DNA of 64,000 bases. It comes from Fluviicola sp. Its GTDB lineage: Bacteria > Bacteroidota > Bacteroidia > Flavobacteriales_D > Crocinitomicaceae. The stretch is taken from contig NZ_JAQSWB010000001.1 of assembly GCF_029266855.1 (NCBI RefSeq), positions 992,001-1,056,000 on the forward strand, written 5' to 3'. Each line of letters begins with the position of its first letter. The first letter of the stretch is position 1. Of this stretch, positions 15,356 through 24,700 are shown piece after piece. Below the pieces are notes generated by a model. The model made no database searches, was not told where the DNA came from, and worked only from the letters and a program-made list of their open reading frames with translations. Both the position numbers and the translations under genes were made by a program.

Positions 15356-15973
15356 TTATTGTTTGTCTAGTAGTTTTAAAAATTCATCATATCCGTCTGC
15401 CACAATTGTATCCGGATTTTTTAAAAGAACACCTTTTGTTCTTGCCCTTATTTCAAGGCTGCAAAGACCATGCACACAACCCCAAATCAAATAGGACAAC
15501 GGCTCCAGCCTATGCCCTTTGAAATGCCCGGCCATAATACATTCCTGCACTACTGTTCGTAATACCTCAAAACTAGCAGTTCCCTCTTCCCATTCATTCG
15601 CCTGAGTGTCATTGAGAAACTCCATTGGCGCTTTTAAACTGAACATCAGGTCATATTTATCGGGATTGTCCATTGCATATTGGATATAAAGTTTGCCCAT
15701 AGCTTTTAGGCGCTCCATCGGGTCATTTAAATCATACAGCACCCTGAATTGCACACCAAGTTCGGCAAAGCATTGTGTGTGCAGAGCATGAAAAATGGCA
15801 TTCTTATCCTTAAAATAAATATATACAGTGCCGATACTGTAATCAATGGCATCTGCAATATTGCGGATAGTAGTCTGTTCAATGCCTTTTTCAACAAAAA
15901 GCTTCATAGATGCTTCAAGTATTAGGGCTTTCAGTTCTTCCTTTTTCTTTGCTTTGCGATCTGCACTACTCAT
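15356..15973 (-). CDS. TetR-family transcriptional regulator
   Basis: 205 aa from the ATG at 15973 (the frame extends to a TTG at 15994, less likely). N-terminal DNA-binding domain: ILEASMKLFVEKGIEQTTIR, then IADAIDYSIGTVYIYFKDKN. The C-terminal ligand domain is of the WHG-like type (LSYLIWGCVHGLCSLEIRAR). The 13-mer TGAACATTGTTCA lies 27 bp upstream and again before the SDR gene that follows, which indicates autoregulation and repression of that SDR (inference). Confidence 0.9.
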   Translation of the reverse strand: MSSADRKAKKKEELKALILEASMKLFVEKGIEQTTIRNIADAIDYSIGTVYIYFKDKNAIFHALHTQCFAELGVQFRVLYDLNDPMERLKAMGKLYIQYAMDNPDKYDLMFSLKAPMEFLNDTQANEWEEGTASFEVLRTVVQECIMAGHFKGHRLEPLSYLIWGCVHGLCSLEIRARTKGVLLKNPDTIVADGYDEFLKLLDKQ

Positions 15974-16000
15974 TGTTAGATAATTTGAATGCAAATAAAA

Positions 16001-16013
16001 TGAACATTGTTCA
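16001..16013. promoter_or_regulatory. TetR operator TGAACATTGTTCA, copy 2
   Basis: Same 13-mer as at 15327, here within AATGAAC-ATT-GTTCATT (7-bp arms), 27 bp upstream of tetR. Confidence 0.72.
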
Positions 16014-16138
16014 TTTTTCCAAATAAACTTTTTCGTGAATCTTGAATTAAATCTATAAACAATTGATTATCAATAAGATTATTTAAAATTAATATAAGTT
16101 AAATTGTTTAAGATAAAGCTGATAAGGATTCCCGTCAC

Positions 16139-16166
16139 TGCTCGTAAGACGGAAAGCCGAAAAGAC
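16139..16166. repeat. Partial copy of the structured repeat REP2
   Basis: CTCGTAAGACGGAAAGCCGA matches the 3' part of the repeat found at 16621 and in the mdh region. The 5' hairpin is missing. Nothing else is seen in the 16014-16217 gap. Confidence 0.5.
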
Positions 16167-16217
16167 AGAATGAGAATGATGAAATAAGAAATTACTAATT
16201 GAATTCTGACTCATACA

Positions 16218-16574
16218 TTAGTAAATCACAAAAAACTCATCAATTCGTTCGTTGCTTTTTGATATTACCAAAGCAAAATATCCTATTTCAATATTTCGCT
16301 CGTCCAGTATTTGCACTTTGAATTTATGATAACCAAACTCGGTTATAGTATACTCGATTTTTTCAGATTCGATTGATATATTTTTGTTTTCAATATCTAA
16401 ATCTTCGCTCGTATGATTTTCAAGTATTGCTTTAAATGAACTTTCCATTTCTTCACGAATTTCAAATTCAATTATTAGTTGGTTAATTTCGGATGGTGTT
16501 TTCACGGTATTGTCAAGCTTATTTATTGATGAATATAGAGAGTTTTTCCAAATTATGAGATAATCCGAATTCAT
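16218..16574 (-). CDS. Hypothetical protein
   Basis: 118 aa, no family recognised. Soluble, mixed helix then beta pattern: INQLIIEFEIREEMESSFKA followed by IEYTITEFGYHKFKVQILDE. No signal or membrane segment. It starts beside the hairpin repeat at 16583 and ends 180 bp before the TetR operator; it has no obvious partner. Like the other small genes of this stretch it is bounded by repeats. Confidence 0.6.
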   Translation of the reverse strand: MNSDYLIIWKNSLYSSINKLDNTVKTPSEINQLIIEFEIREEMESSFKAILENHTSEDLDIENKNISIESEKIEYTITEFGYHKFKVQILDERNIEIGYFALVISKSNERIDEFFVIY

Positions 16575-16620
16575 TACTACTTCTCATCCACTCTCAATCC
16601 TCACACTCACTCTGAAAGAA

Positions 16621-16684
16621 GAGTCAGCCATGGCTGACGAAGACTGAGGCTCTGTCTTACAAGACAGAAAGGCCGAAGGATAGC
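16621..16684. repeat. REP2 structured repeat
   Basis: GAGTCAGCCATGGCTGAC (self-complementary) then GAAGACTGAGGCTCTGTCTT, ACAAGACAG and GGCCGAAGGATAGC. It shares order and conserved blocks with the three copies at 42890-43262. Confidence 0.75.
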
Positions 16685-16716
16685 ACTCAAAAAGTGTGAG
16701 AGCGAGGATTGAGGGC

Positions 16717-16758
16717 AAAAGAAAAAGCGAACTACTTTCGTAATTCGCTTTTTCTTTT
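16717..16758. terminator. Terminator hairpin inside R3 copy 2
   Basis: Perfect 15-bp stem (16717-16731 with 16744-16758), T-rich on both outer sides. On the minus strand it lies between the gene at 16889 and the gene starting at 16574. Confidence 0.75.
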
Positions 16759-16759
16759 T

Positions 16760-16825
16760 GTGACCTCTTGCGGGGAAATGTCAAACTTTTTGATAGAGGA
16801 TTTGGAACGGGTTTTAAAACTTGAA
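16760..16825. repeat. Repeat R2, copy C
   Basis: GTGACCTCTTGCGGGGAAATG onward, frame MSNFLIEDLERVLKLE. It follows the terminator of R3 directly and lies 60 bp beyond the stop of the gene at 16889. Confidence 0.75.
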
Positions 16826-16888
16826 GACATGGATTTTGAGATGCTTAAGCTAGAACCCCAATGATTTCTATAGTCAACTATTGGCTTT

Positions 16889-17404
16889 TTACCTGAATTT
16901 ATATTTATAATCCTCAGGAACTTTTCCTGCTATCATATTTGGCCTCTCATCTGCGAAGTTATTTTCATCCCAGTAATAATATTCCGCAGCTCTGTATTCA
17001 CCCAAATTTAGCTCGTCAAACTCATCATTTCTTCCTGTTGTCACAACCCCTAACTCTTTCAAAACATGATTTATTTCTGTTTCTTTTAACAGGCATGTTC
17101 CATGTTCATAAAGGGATGCGAGTTGATCACCCATACCACCAAAATAATTCGTTTGAATGATTGCATATTTTTCAAAACCAATTTCTTCCGCAATCTGAAA
17201 TACAATCGGGCTCGCCCAATTCAAATTTTCACTTTCGGATTCAATACCACAACCCAATATATGTGACCAATGATACATCGAATCGTCAAAAAGGATAATA
17301 ATAGTATACTCTTTTTCAAATGCAGCAGCTAACTGATATTTCTTTATTACGTCAATATTTGTTTCAGCCTTCCTTCCAATTATTGCGTCTATGTGATGTC
17401 CCAT
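16889..17404 (-). CDS. Hypothetical protein
   Basis: 171 aa from the ATG at 17404 (MGHHIDAIIGRK); the frame continues upstream to 17527 without a convincing start. No family recognised. Features: a hydrophobic strand EYTIIILFDDSMYHWSHILG, then IVFQIAEEIGFEKYAIIQT, GGMGDQLASLYEHG and an acidic Tyr-rich end. No signal or membrane helix. Single gene between R2 copies C and D. Confidence 0.62.
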   Translation of the reverse strand: MGHHIDAIIGRKAETNIDVIKKYQLAAAFEKEYTIIILFDDSMYHWSHILGCGIESESENLNWASPIVFQIAEEIGFEKYAIIQTNYFGGMGDQLASLYEHGTCLLKETEINHVLKELGVVTTGRNDEFDELNLGEYRAAEYYYWDENNFADERPNMIAGKVPEDYKYKFR

Positions 17405-17539
17405 TGTTGATTTTAAGTTTGCAAATAAGGTAATATTAGGAAATATATCCAAGGTTTTCACTTTTTGTGATTGACATAATGAGCGTTCATTACAGGTGAT
17501 CAGGTTCAAAATCAGTGATCTTGACAAATAGATGCATTC

Positions 17540-17605
17540 GTGACCTCTTGCGGAAAAATGTCAAACTTTTTGATGGAAGATTTGGAACGAGTTTTACAAT
17601 GTGAA
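17540..17605. repeat. Repeat R2, copy D
   Basis: GTGACCTCTTGCGGAAAAATG onward, frame MSNFLMEDLERVLQCEKL. Unlike the other copies no hairpin precedes it. The gap 17405-17660 holds only this. Confidence 0.72.
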
Positions 17606-17660
17606 AAGTTAGAAAGAACACTACTTTAAGAATAAAAGATTGAATTAAATAATTGGAAAA

Positions 17661-18194
17661 TCAGAATTTATCTACCCTAAATCGATAATTACGTTTAAAA
17701 AAGCCCATATCAAAAGGTTCCCCACCCAAACTTTTCATACGACTTCTGAAAGACCCGAAGGTTTTATTCAAGTTAAAATTGTAGAGTTGCAGGAGTTCAA
17801 TTGGCGGACTTTTTTTTGGATAAATCACAACTGATTTCGATTGGGACGGTGACGGCCAGGATGATAAAGCTGTCCCATACCGAATCACGGAAGTAGAATA
17901 ACCATGAATATCTTCCCAAGATAGACGGATTACTCGAAACTTCAAAGGCTGACGTATCTTGAGTCCTTCTTCCATTACAGTTACGAATGAGCACTGACTC
18001 GAATGTTGACTATAAAGCATTATTAATATTGGAAAAGGAATTAGGATTGGAATTAGAGGCCCATAGTCTTTTTCTTGATAGAAAATCAAAATTGAAATTG
18101 AAATCAAAAAAAACAGCATAGATGCACATAAGAGAAAGATCACGGTAATAAGGAAGATCCAAAGGAGACTATGAGTTGTTTTCGTTTTATTCAT
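17661..18194 (-). CDS. Membrane protein with PH-like cytoplasmic domain (hypothetical)
   Basis: 177 aa. Two closely spaced membrane helices (residues about 10-35 and 42-62), then a beta-rich domain with EEGLKIRQPLKFRVIRLSWE and a conserved-looking Trp/Gly pair (WEDIHGYS). This layout resembles bacterial PH-domain (YdbS-like) membrane proteins, but the match is weak. It is the last gene before the tRNA-Arg terminator and lies between R2 copy D and the tRNA. Confidence 0.6.
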   Translation of the reverse strand: MNKTKTTHSLLWIFLITVIFLLCASMLFFLISISILIFYQEKDYGPLIPILIPFPILIMLYSQHSSQCSFVTVMEEGLKIRQPLKFRVIRLSWEDIHGYSTSVIRYGTALSSWPSPSQSKSVVIYPKKSPPIELLQLYNFNLNKTFGSFRSRMKSLGGEPFDMGFFKRNYRFRVDKF

Positions 18195-18208
18195 TTTTCA
18201 AATATCAT

Positions 18209-18238
18209 AAAAAAAGGGAAACATTTCTGTTTCCCTTT
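18209..18238 (-). terminator. Terminator of tRNA-Arg
   Basis: AAAGGGAAAC (18213-18222) and GTTTCCCTTT (18229-18238) form a perfect 10-bp stem, with a T-run on the minus strand. It follows the tRNA 3' end by one base. Confidence 0.8.
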
Positions 18239-18239
18239 G

Positions 18240-18313
18240 TGACCTCGTCAGGATTCAAACCTGAAACCTCCACAGCCGTAATGTGGTGCTCTATTCAGTT
18301 GAGCTACGAAGCC
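18240..18313 (-). tRNA. tRNA-Arg (anticodon ACG)
   Basis: 74 nt on the minus strand. Acceptor GGCTTCG pairs with CGAGGTC, D arm GCTC/GAGC, anticodon arm CCACA-TTACGGC-TGTGG with ACG at 34-36, T arm TCAGG-TTTGAAT-CCTGA, discriminator A. CCA is not encoded. The 3' 51 nt recur exactly at 13224-13274 and with one deletion at 12351-12400, so this gene is the anchor of the repeat array to its left. Confidence 0.92.
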
Positions 18314-18447
18314 TTTTTTGCTTTCGATCAATGACCGATTGCGGGTGCAAAGATAGGTGCTTTTTTCGTTTTTGCAAGTATTCTTGAAGCTTTTTTTCAA
18401 AGCTGCTCTACCGTTTGCTTTATTATCAACAGCCTTTCGACTCTTTC

Positions 18448-18717
18448 TTACTGGATTTCAGCACTTATTCCTCTTTCTAACAGCGCAGTACACATTGGCT
18501 CTAATTTTTCGTATTCACCGCGTTTTACCTGGCACTTTCCATTGAAATGAATGATCCAGGTACACTGCTCTGCTTGTTCTACTTCGTGTTTACATACTTT
18601 GATCAATGATTCAATGACGTGATCGAATGTATTATAATCGTCGTTGAATACCACTAGGTCTTTCTGGTCTACGAGTAATTCTAAGACTTCTGTTTCGTTT
18701 TGTTCAAGCGTTTGCAT
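18448..18717 (-). CDS. clpS: ATP-dependent Clp protease adaptor ClpS
   Basis: 89 aa, a normal length. ClpS delivers N-degron substrates to ClpAP-type proteases in the cytoplasm. The signature is VVFNDDYNTFDHVIESLIKV, which matches the ClpS NDDxxT/NTF-DHV motif for binding the N-terminal residue, followed by CKHEVEQAEQCTWIIHFNGK and a C-terminal ERGISAEI. It lies 53 bp downstream of the 2153-aa gene and has its own -7 box, so transcription may be separate. Confidence 0.93.
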   Translation of the reverse strand: MQTLEQNETEVLELLVDQKDLVVFNDDYNTFDHVIESLIKVCKHEVEQAEQCTWIIHFNGKCQVKRGEYEKLEPMCTALLERGISAEIQ

Positions 18718-18734
18718 CTGTTTTGTTTGTTTTA

Positions 18735-18742
18735 CAAAGTTA
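18735..18742 (-). promoter_or_regulatory. Candidate -7 element TAACTTTG of clpS
   Basis: Exact match to TAnnTTTG on the minus strand, 17 nt upstream of the ATG at 18717, within the short gap after the 2153-aa gene. No -33 TTG at usual distance. Confidence 0.5.
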
Positions 18743-18770
18743 GTACTTTTTTGTCCGAATAACTAAGGGA

Positions 18771-21700
18771 TCATTCCAATTTTAAACGGGCTCCGTGAGA
18801 AGTAAAAAGTGCCTCAACCTGTTTGCGCTGCTCTTCGTCCTCTACGTTCATCGAAACCTCAATGGCAGATGAACTGGCTTTTATTTCGTACGGAAGCGTC
18901 AATCGCAATAACCAATTTGCCCATGAGCCCGGAATTTCCTTAAAGTCCCATATTCCTACAACCAACTTCGTATTTGGTTCATTCAATTCAGCTTCCTTAG
19001 ATGGAATTTGCACCAGGGTATCAAACAAAACAGTGGTGTTTACCAAACGCGGCAATGCTTCATCCGCCTGAGTCTTAATGCGCAGGTCTGTCTGATCAAA
19101 ATAGAAATCTCCCTGGACGCGCAACTGGTTCATGATCTTCCGCGGATATTCCGAATAGGATTCTTTGGAGATCAAGACATACTGATTTAAAACAGGTTTA
19201 TCTCTTACCGGATTTTCCTTCGCGTACTCTTTTGCAAGCTGATCGCTTACAGGAGCTTCCTGCATCTTCGGCAATTCCTGCTCTTTAAATAGGATTGCTT
19301 CTCCCTGGTCTGCCAATAGTTTCTTTGCTTCCTGCAGTGAAATACGCTCCCCATTGAAATAAGCTGTAATGAAGGCATCCGAAACACCTTTTTCTACGGC
19401 TTCTGCTTTCTTTGGTCGGGCGTCATCTACGGAGCGGAAGGTTCCCGTGGAATAACGGATCTGACCATTTTCCAATCGGCGGGTCACCAACGGATTAATA
19501 TCGTGTAACTGTTCTTTCGTTGCAGGACGATTGTAAACACCAACCTGAACGGTATAGAACAATCCTTTGATCTCCTCAATAGCCATAGCTGTAACAGCTC
19601 CCGGAGCCTTATTGTAATCGCTTACTTTCGGTTCTGTTTTGTATTTCGCTAGTGTATCCGAAGGAAGCTGGGCAATGGTGTTTTGAATCACTTCCATCAC
19701 GATCGAATCCTGGCGCATTGGTTTGCACAGGCCTTGTTCTTCCAATTGCCGGGCTTCTGCCAGGGATATGCGCTTTCCATCACAGTACGCAACCACAAAG
19801 GCATCTTTGTAACCCAAAGCGCGGATATCCTGCTGTGCATCCAGCACTTTCTGACGATTTCCGAAGTAACCGGCCAGGTAGCGTGTAATTCCATTATCGA
19901 GTTTCTCACCTGTCACCGGGGTAAATTCCTTGAACAAATCTTCCCGGATCGGTTTGGCAAATGCTCCAACCTGGACGCGATATACCAAGCCTGTCGGTGC
20001 CTTCACTCCTACCGGGATGGCTTTCTTAATAACTCGCGGTTCAATTGCGGTTTCTTTCTTGATCTCAAATCCGGTTCCAACTTCCGGTGCCAATACATCT
20101 GCAATAGTTGTTGAAATTGCGGATTTAGGCTGAACCTCGCGTGTCAGTACATTTTTCCATACTTCTTTGTCTCCTTCAACCGCGTTCAAAGCGAGATCCA
20201 AAGCACTTTCCTTCTGTGAAATTTCCTGGTTTTTGGCTTTCAGCTCGTTGGACAATTGCCCGATCTGAGTCTGAATTTCAGTTCGCTCTGCCGGATCTTT
20301 CGCTGCAACGTATTCCCTGCGCTTCTCCTCCAGTTTGTTCTTCTCCTGATTCACCGCTTCTTTCAATCGGTTAATTTCCTGTTGCTGCTCACGCAGTTTC
20401 GGATACTCCTTGTTTGAAGCAATAAGCTGTTCCTCCTCAACCGAAACTGTTTTCTTCAAAGCCGGATCATTAATCGCGTCGTATTTCTTCTCGTTTCCGA
20501 TCGCTGCCAGCTGAACGTCAATTTTCGCAACAGCATCCTCCAGCACCTGTTTTTGATTCTTTAATTCCTTTTCCTTGTCCGGATCAAGTCCAGCCTTTTG
20601 AAGCAGGCTTTCAATTTCACCGATCTCAATGGAAAAACGTCGCTTTTGCTCTTTTAAAGCCGCTTCCGACTGAACTACCTGAGTACTTTCCTCAAAAATC
20701 TTCTCACTGATCAAATATTCCGTCGCTGCATCCAGTAAAGTGATCTGGCTTGTCTTCTCCAAAACCGGGTCTTGCTGCTTATCTGTTGCTGAAATCCGGT
20801 TCAAAACCACATTTTTCAAAGGATCCGAACCGGGAACCGACTCCAGTGCCTGTTTTTTCTCTTCCCTGGTAGTTCCAAGAGTAATCAGCGTCTTTTCCTG
20901 GATAGCAGTTTCCCTTTGCTGCTGAGCTTCCTTATTTTCAGTCAGCTTCTTTTCAATTTCCGTTTTTTCTTTCGCAGAAGCGGCAGTTAACTGAGCTTTC
21001 AATTGCCCTTCCTCCTCTTTCAGTTTCGCCAGGTCAGCTTCCGGATTCCCGGAAACAAGGGTTTTAACAGCCACCGGTTCCGGAGTTTCGAGTTCAATAA
21101 TTCCCTTGCGGGTTTTTATTTCGTCCAGTTGCTTTTCCAGTTGTTCAATTTTCTTCGAATCAGGTGCCTCCGAACGTTTTTCCTCGTCTATTTGAGATTC
21201 GATACTTTCCGATAATTCGTTTAAGATCTGCAGTTGTTTTCCTGCTTCCTCCTTACTGCTTGGTTTTTGTGTCATTGCAAAGGCAAATTCACTTCCCAAT
21301 ACTTTTTCCAAACTGGCTACTTCCGTACTTGTTTTAACAGTAACAGGTGTTTTATTCGCAGAAGCTTTTAATTCTTCCTCCGTTTCTTTTGACTGTTGCA
21401 GCAAGTCGGTCAGAACCTGGTTCTCTGCAATTTTTTCAGCCGAAAACCCTTTTTGGATTGTTTTATTGTTTGACACGATTTGCTTTTCGATCGCAGCCTG
21501 TAATTTCTTTTCTTCTGCTAACTTCTCCAGGGCCTCTTCCTTACTCAGATCCTGAATTTCATCCGTACTCAAAGTTTGATAAGCTGGCATCACATCCTGA
21601 CGCACCTGCTCTTCTTTCAGTTTCCCTTTCGCCTGTGAAACAGCTGTTTGCTTTTGCTCATCTAATTTGGATTCATGAATCGTTTCCAACTCATTCAGAC

Positions 21701-24700
21701 CTATCAACTTGTTGATGGCAACGGAGTCAGTCGGATTATTCCCTACAATCTTCTTTACCTTGTCCTGTTCCGTTTGAATTGCACTCAGCAACTTTGTTTC
21801 TTCGTCGATGATCAGTTTGGATTTTTCCTCAGCCGGGGCAGTGCTGGCTTCGATCTTTGCAAGCGTTTCTTCATAAGCAGGCCGGACTTCTTTCACCAGA
21901 CTTTTCTCATCCGTATTTTTCGGTTCAACAGCTAGTGCTGTATCCAATATTTTAATTTCTTCGTTCCTGGAAACAATGTTTTCCTCGAACTGTTTCTTGA
22001 GATCCTGCAATACTTCCTTGCGTTTTGTACTCACAGCATCTGTCTTCGGATTCAAAACAGCCAATTCCTTTTCAATCGATTCAATAGTTTTGGTCTCCAG
22101 TTGATTCAGGGCTTTCAGCTCAGGTACTCCGTTCTTGTCGCCGATTGCTTTCTTTTCTTCCTCGTAATCCGGAGCTACCTGGTTTAATTCCTTTTCAATG
22201 CTTATTGCAGCAATTTGTTCGTTCTGATCCGATTCCAGTTCATCCAGTTTTTCCTGGCGCTCCTTCACCACGCCTTCTTTGTCTTTTTTCAAAGTACTTA
22301 AAGCCTCTTTTTTATCCTGTAGTTTTTGGTTCAAAGGATCTTTCGTTAAAGCCTCGTATACCTGCTCCAACTCTTTATCAACCTGGTCAAGCAAGGCTTC
22401 GTCCACTTTATTCTGGGCTTTTAAACGCTCTTCCGTATTGGAATTATTCCCGGCGTTTTTTAATTCCGTATCATAATTGGGCATCAAAGCCGCGAGTTCT
22501 TTAGCCGGGTTTGTTGAAGCATTGACAGGAAGTTGTGATTCCGAAAGAATGACTTCCTTGTTTTTTGCATTTTCAGTTTTGAGGGCCAGTACTTTATTCT
22601 TCTGCTCGTTCAGTTTTTCGTCATCCGGATTTTTAACCAATCCTTCTTCGATCTTCGTCAATTCTTGTGTCAGCTTTTTATCCAGTTGCTCATTGTTTTT
22701 AACCTTCAATGCTACTTTTTCCTCGTGAGTCAGATCCGTTTGCTTGTCCACCGCATCCTGGGCCATGGAATAATCGCTTTCAAAACCTTCCACACGTGTT
22801 TTTGATTCCTGGGTAAGCACATCATTTGTTCTGGCTGTAACCTGGCTCGTCTCAATGGCTTTAATTTGTTCTTTCACGTAGGCTTCCAGGGAGCGGACAT
22901 TGTTGGAGTTGATGGCTTCCACTTTGGTGTCAGCCTCTGCCCGGGTTGCAGTCCGGTTTTCATTCGTATGCTGCAAATTATTGATAAAGGTAATCTCCTT
23001 GGTATTTCCAACTTCTTTCTTGTGAAGTTCTGCCACTTTTCCATCCAGGCGCTTTACTTCTTCAGCCACCAGTTGTCTTTCGGATTCTTTTGAATCGATT
23101 TTAGACTGGATTGCCGGCTGGTCTTTTGCTTTGGCAGAAGCCAGTTCTGTTTTAAGCTGCTCAATTTCCTTATCTAATTGAGCACTGCTTTCTCTATAGG
23201 AGTTCAATTGCTTCTTAAGCTGCTCGGACTGTTTGCCGATTCCTTCGTTTTGGGCAAGCAGGTTGTCAACAGGATTCGGCTCCTTTGCACTCTCAATGCT
23301 TTTCACCAAATCGGCTTTGGCAACCACCGCTTCTTTTAATTGGTCGTACTTCTCATCAACCACTGCTTTGCTCACGGCTTCCTTGAGTTCCGTAATACCT
23401 TTCAGTTTTTCCTGTTCTTTCGGGATGAGTTTGGAAATACTGTCAACGAATGCGTCGATCCGCTGAATTTCCTCTTTCAACTCCAGGATCTTAGCCACTT
23501 TATCATTCGCAGCCAATAAAATATCATTCTTTTCTTCTTTTGTATCGGCTGCATTCGCTTTTGCAACATCCTTTTTAACCTCCGCCTGTAGGGCCTCTGC
23601 CTGAATAGCTTTATCCACAATAGCAACCAGTGAACCCGTCTCCAAACGCACTAAGCCGTCGAGTTTTTGTTCCTGCTTTTGCTGAATACTTTCAAACTTG
23701 GAAATGATCTCCTGGTTGGAGGCTCCTTCCAAACCGATATCCGCCAATACTTTTTTGTTCTCTTTCTGGGCATCCAATTCATTGATATCGAAATTACCCG
23801 CATTGACATTCAATTCTGCACGCGAACGGATAACTTCAGCCAGGATTCCCTGTGCATCTTCCACTTCTTCGCTGAATTGGTCAACAATCCGCACAACATC
23901 TTCCTTATTCAGCAGTTCTTCCTGTATTTTCTGCTTTAAAGGTCTGAATTCCTTTAAAAACGGGACAGAAACCTGTGACTTATGTACACTTGTACTCCCT
24001 TCAACCGTCATTTCGTAGGTGTACTTTCCTCCTTTCGGAAGTGTGATCAGGTAATTCCCTTTATCGTTTGATTTAAAAAGACCAATCTCATTTCCCGAAG
24101 CTGTTTCCACTACCTTGATCGCTATTCTTTTGTTTTCCGGGTTAATAGATGAAGTAAATTCTCCTTTAATAATGGCCAGCTGCAGGGGAACGCGGTCTAC
24201 GCGAACTTTATATACATGGATCTTCCCGTTTTCACTTTGACGTGCAGAAGCGAAATAGGCATTTTTCTCCAATGAATCCACTACATAAAACAGGTCATTA
24301 TCGGGCGAAGAGATCGCGAAGTCCATATTTTCAGGCGCGCCGAACGAACTGGTTTCAGGATCGAACTTCGAACGGAAAACATCAAATCCTCCCATGGAAT
24401 TATGTCCTTTGGAACAGAAATACAAGTATTCTCCGTTCGGGCTTAAATACGGAAAGTCTTCGTCGAACTTCGTATTTACATTTCCCGGAACCAAGGCCGG
24501 AAGTCCCCAAGTCCCATCCGGAAGTCTCTTGCGGCAATAAATATCCATACTTCCTTTGTCCGAATCACCATAGGAAGAATAATAAATGGTTTGCGCTTTA
24601 TCCGGAAAGTGGATCAATGGGGTGTGATTCTTCTTCTTATCGACCTTAGACTGGTAATCTGCAGTAATCAGGATAGCTCCGCCAATATGCGACAGATTAT

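Larger units (their letters stand above)
16583..16766. repeat. Hairpin repeat R3, copy 2, carrying a REP2 element
   Basis: Same layout as 3791-3926: CTCTCAATCCTCACACTCAC, its inverse GTGTGAGAGCGAGGATTGAG, then GGC, a 15-bp terminator hairpin and TTTTTGTGACCT. Here the loop contains a complete REP2 copy (16621-16684), as if REP2 had inserted in R3. The span 16575-16888 has no gene. Confidence 0.75.

Noticed and set aside
16584-16784. 66-aa minus-strand frame with CKTEPQSSSAMADSS
   Set aside because: It is a translation of the R3 and REP2 repeats and has no start signal; useful only to show the origin of the mdh tail.
12620-18194. Toxin-immunity cluster
   Set aside because: The small acidic orphan genes are suggestive, but no toxin domain, Rhs core or known immunity motif could be identified.
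12351-18313. Classical integron with attC sites
   Set aside because: R2 lacks a clear RYYYAAC / GTTRRRY pair and no integron integrase is seen. The array is reported without that name.
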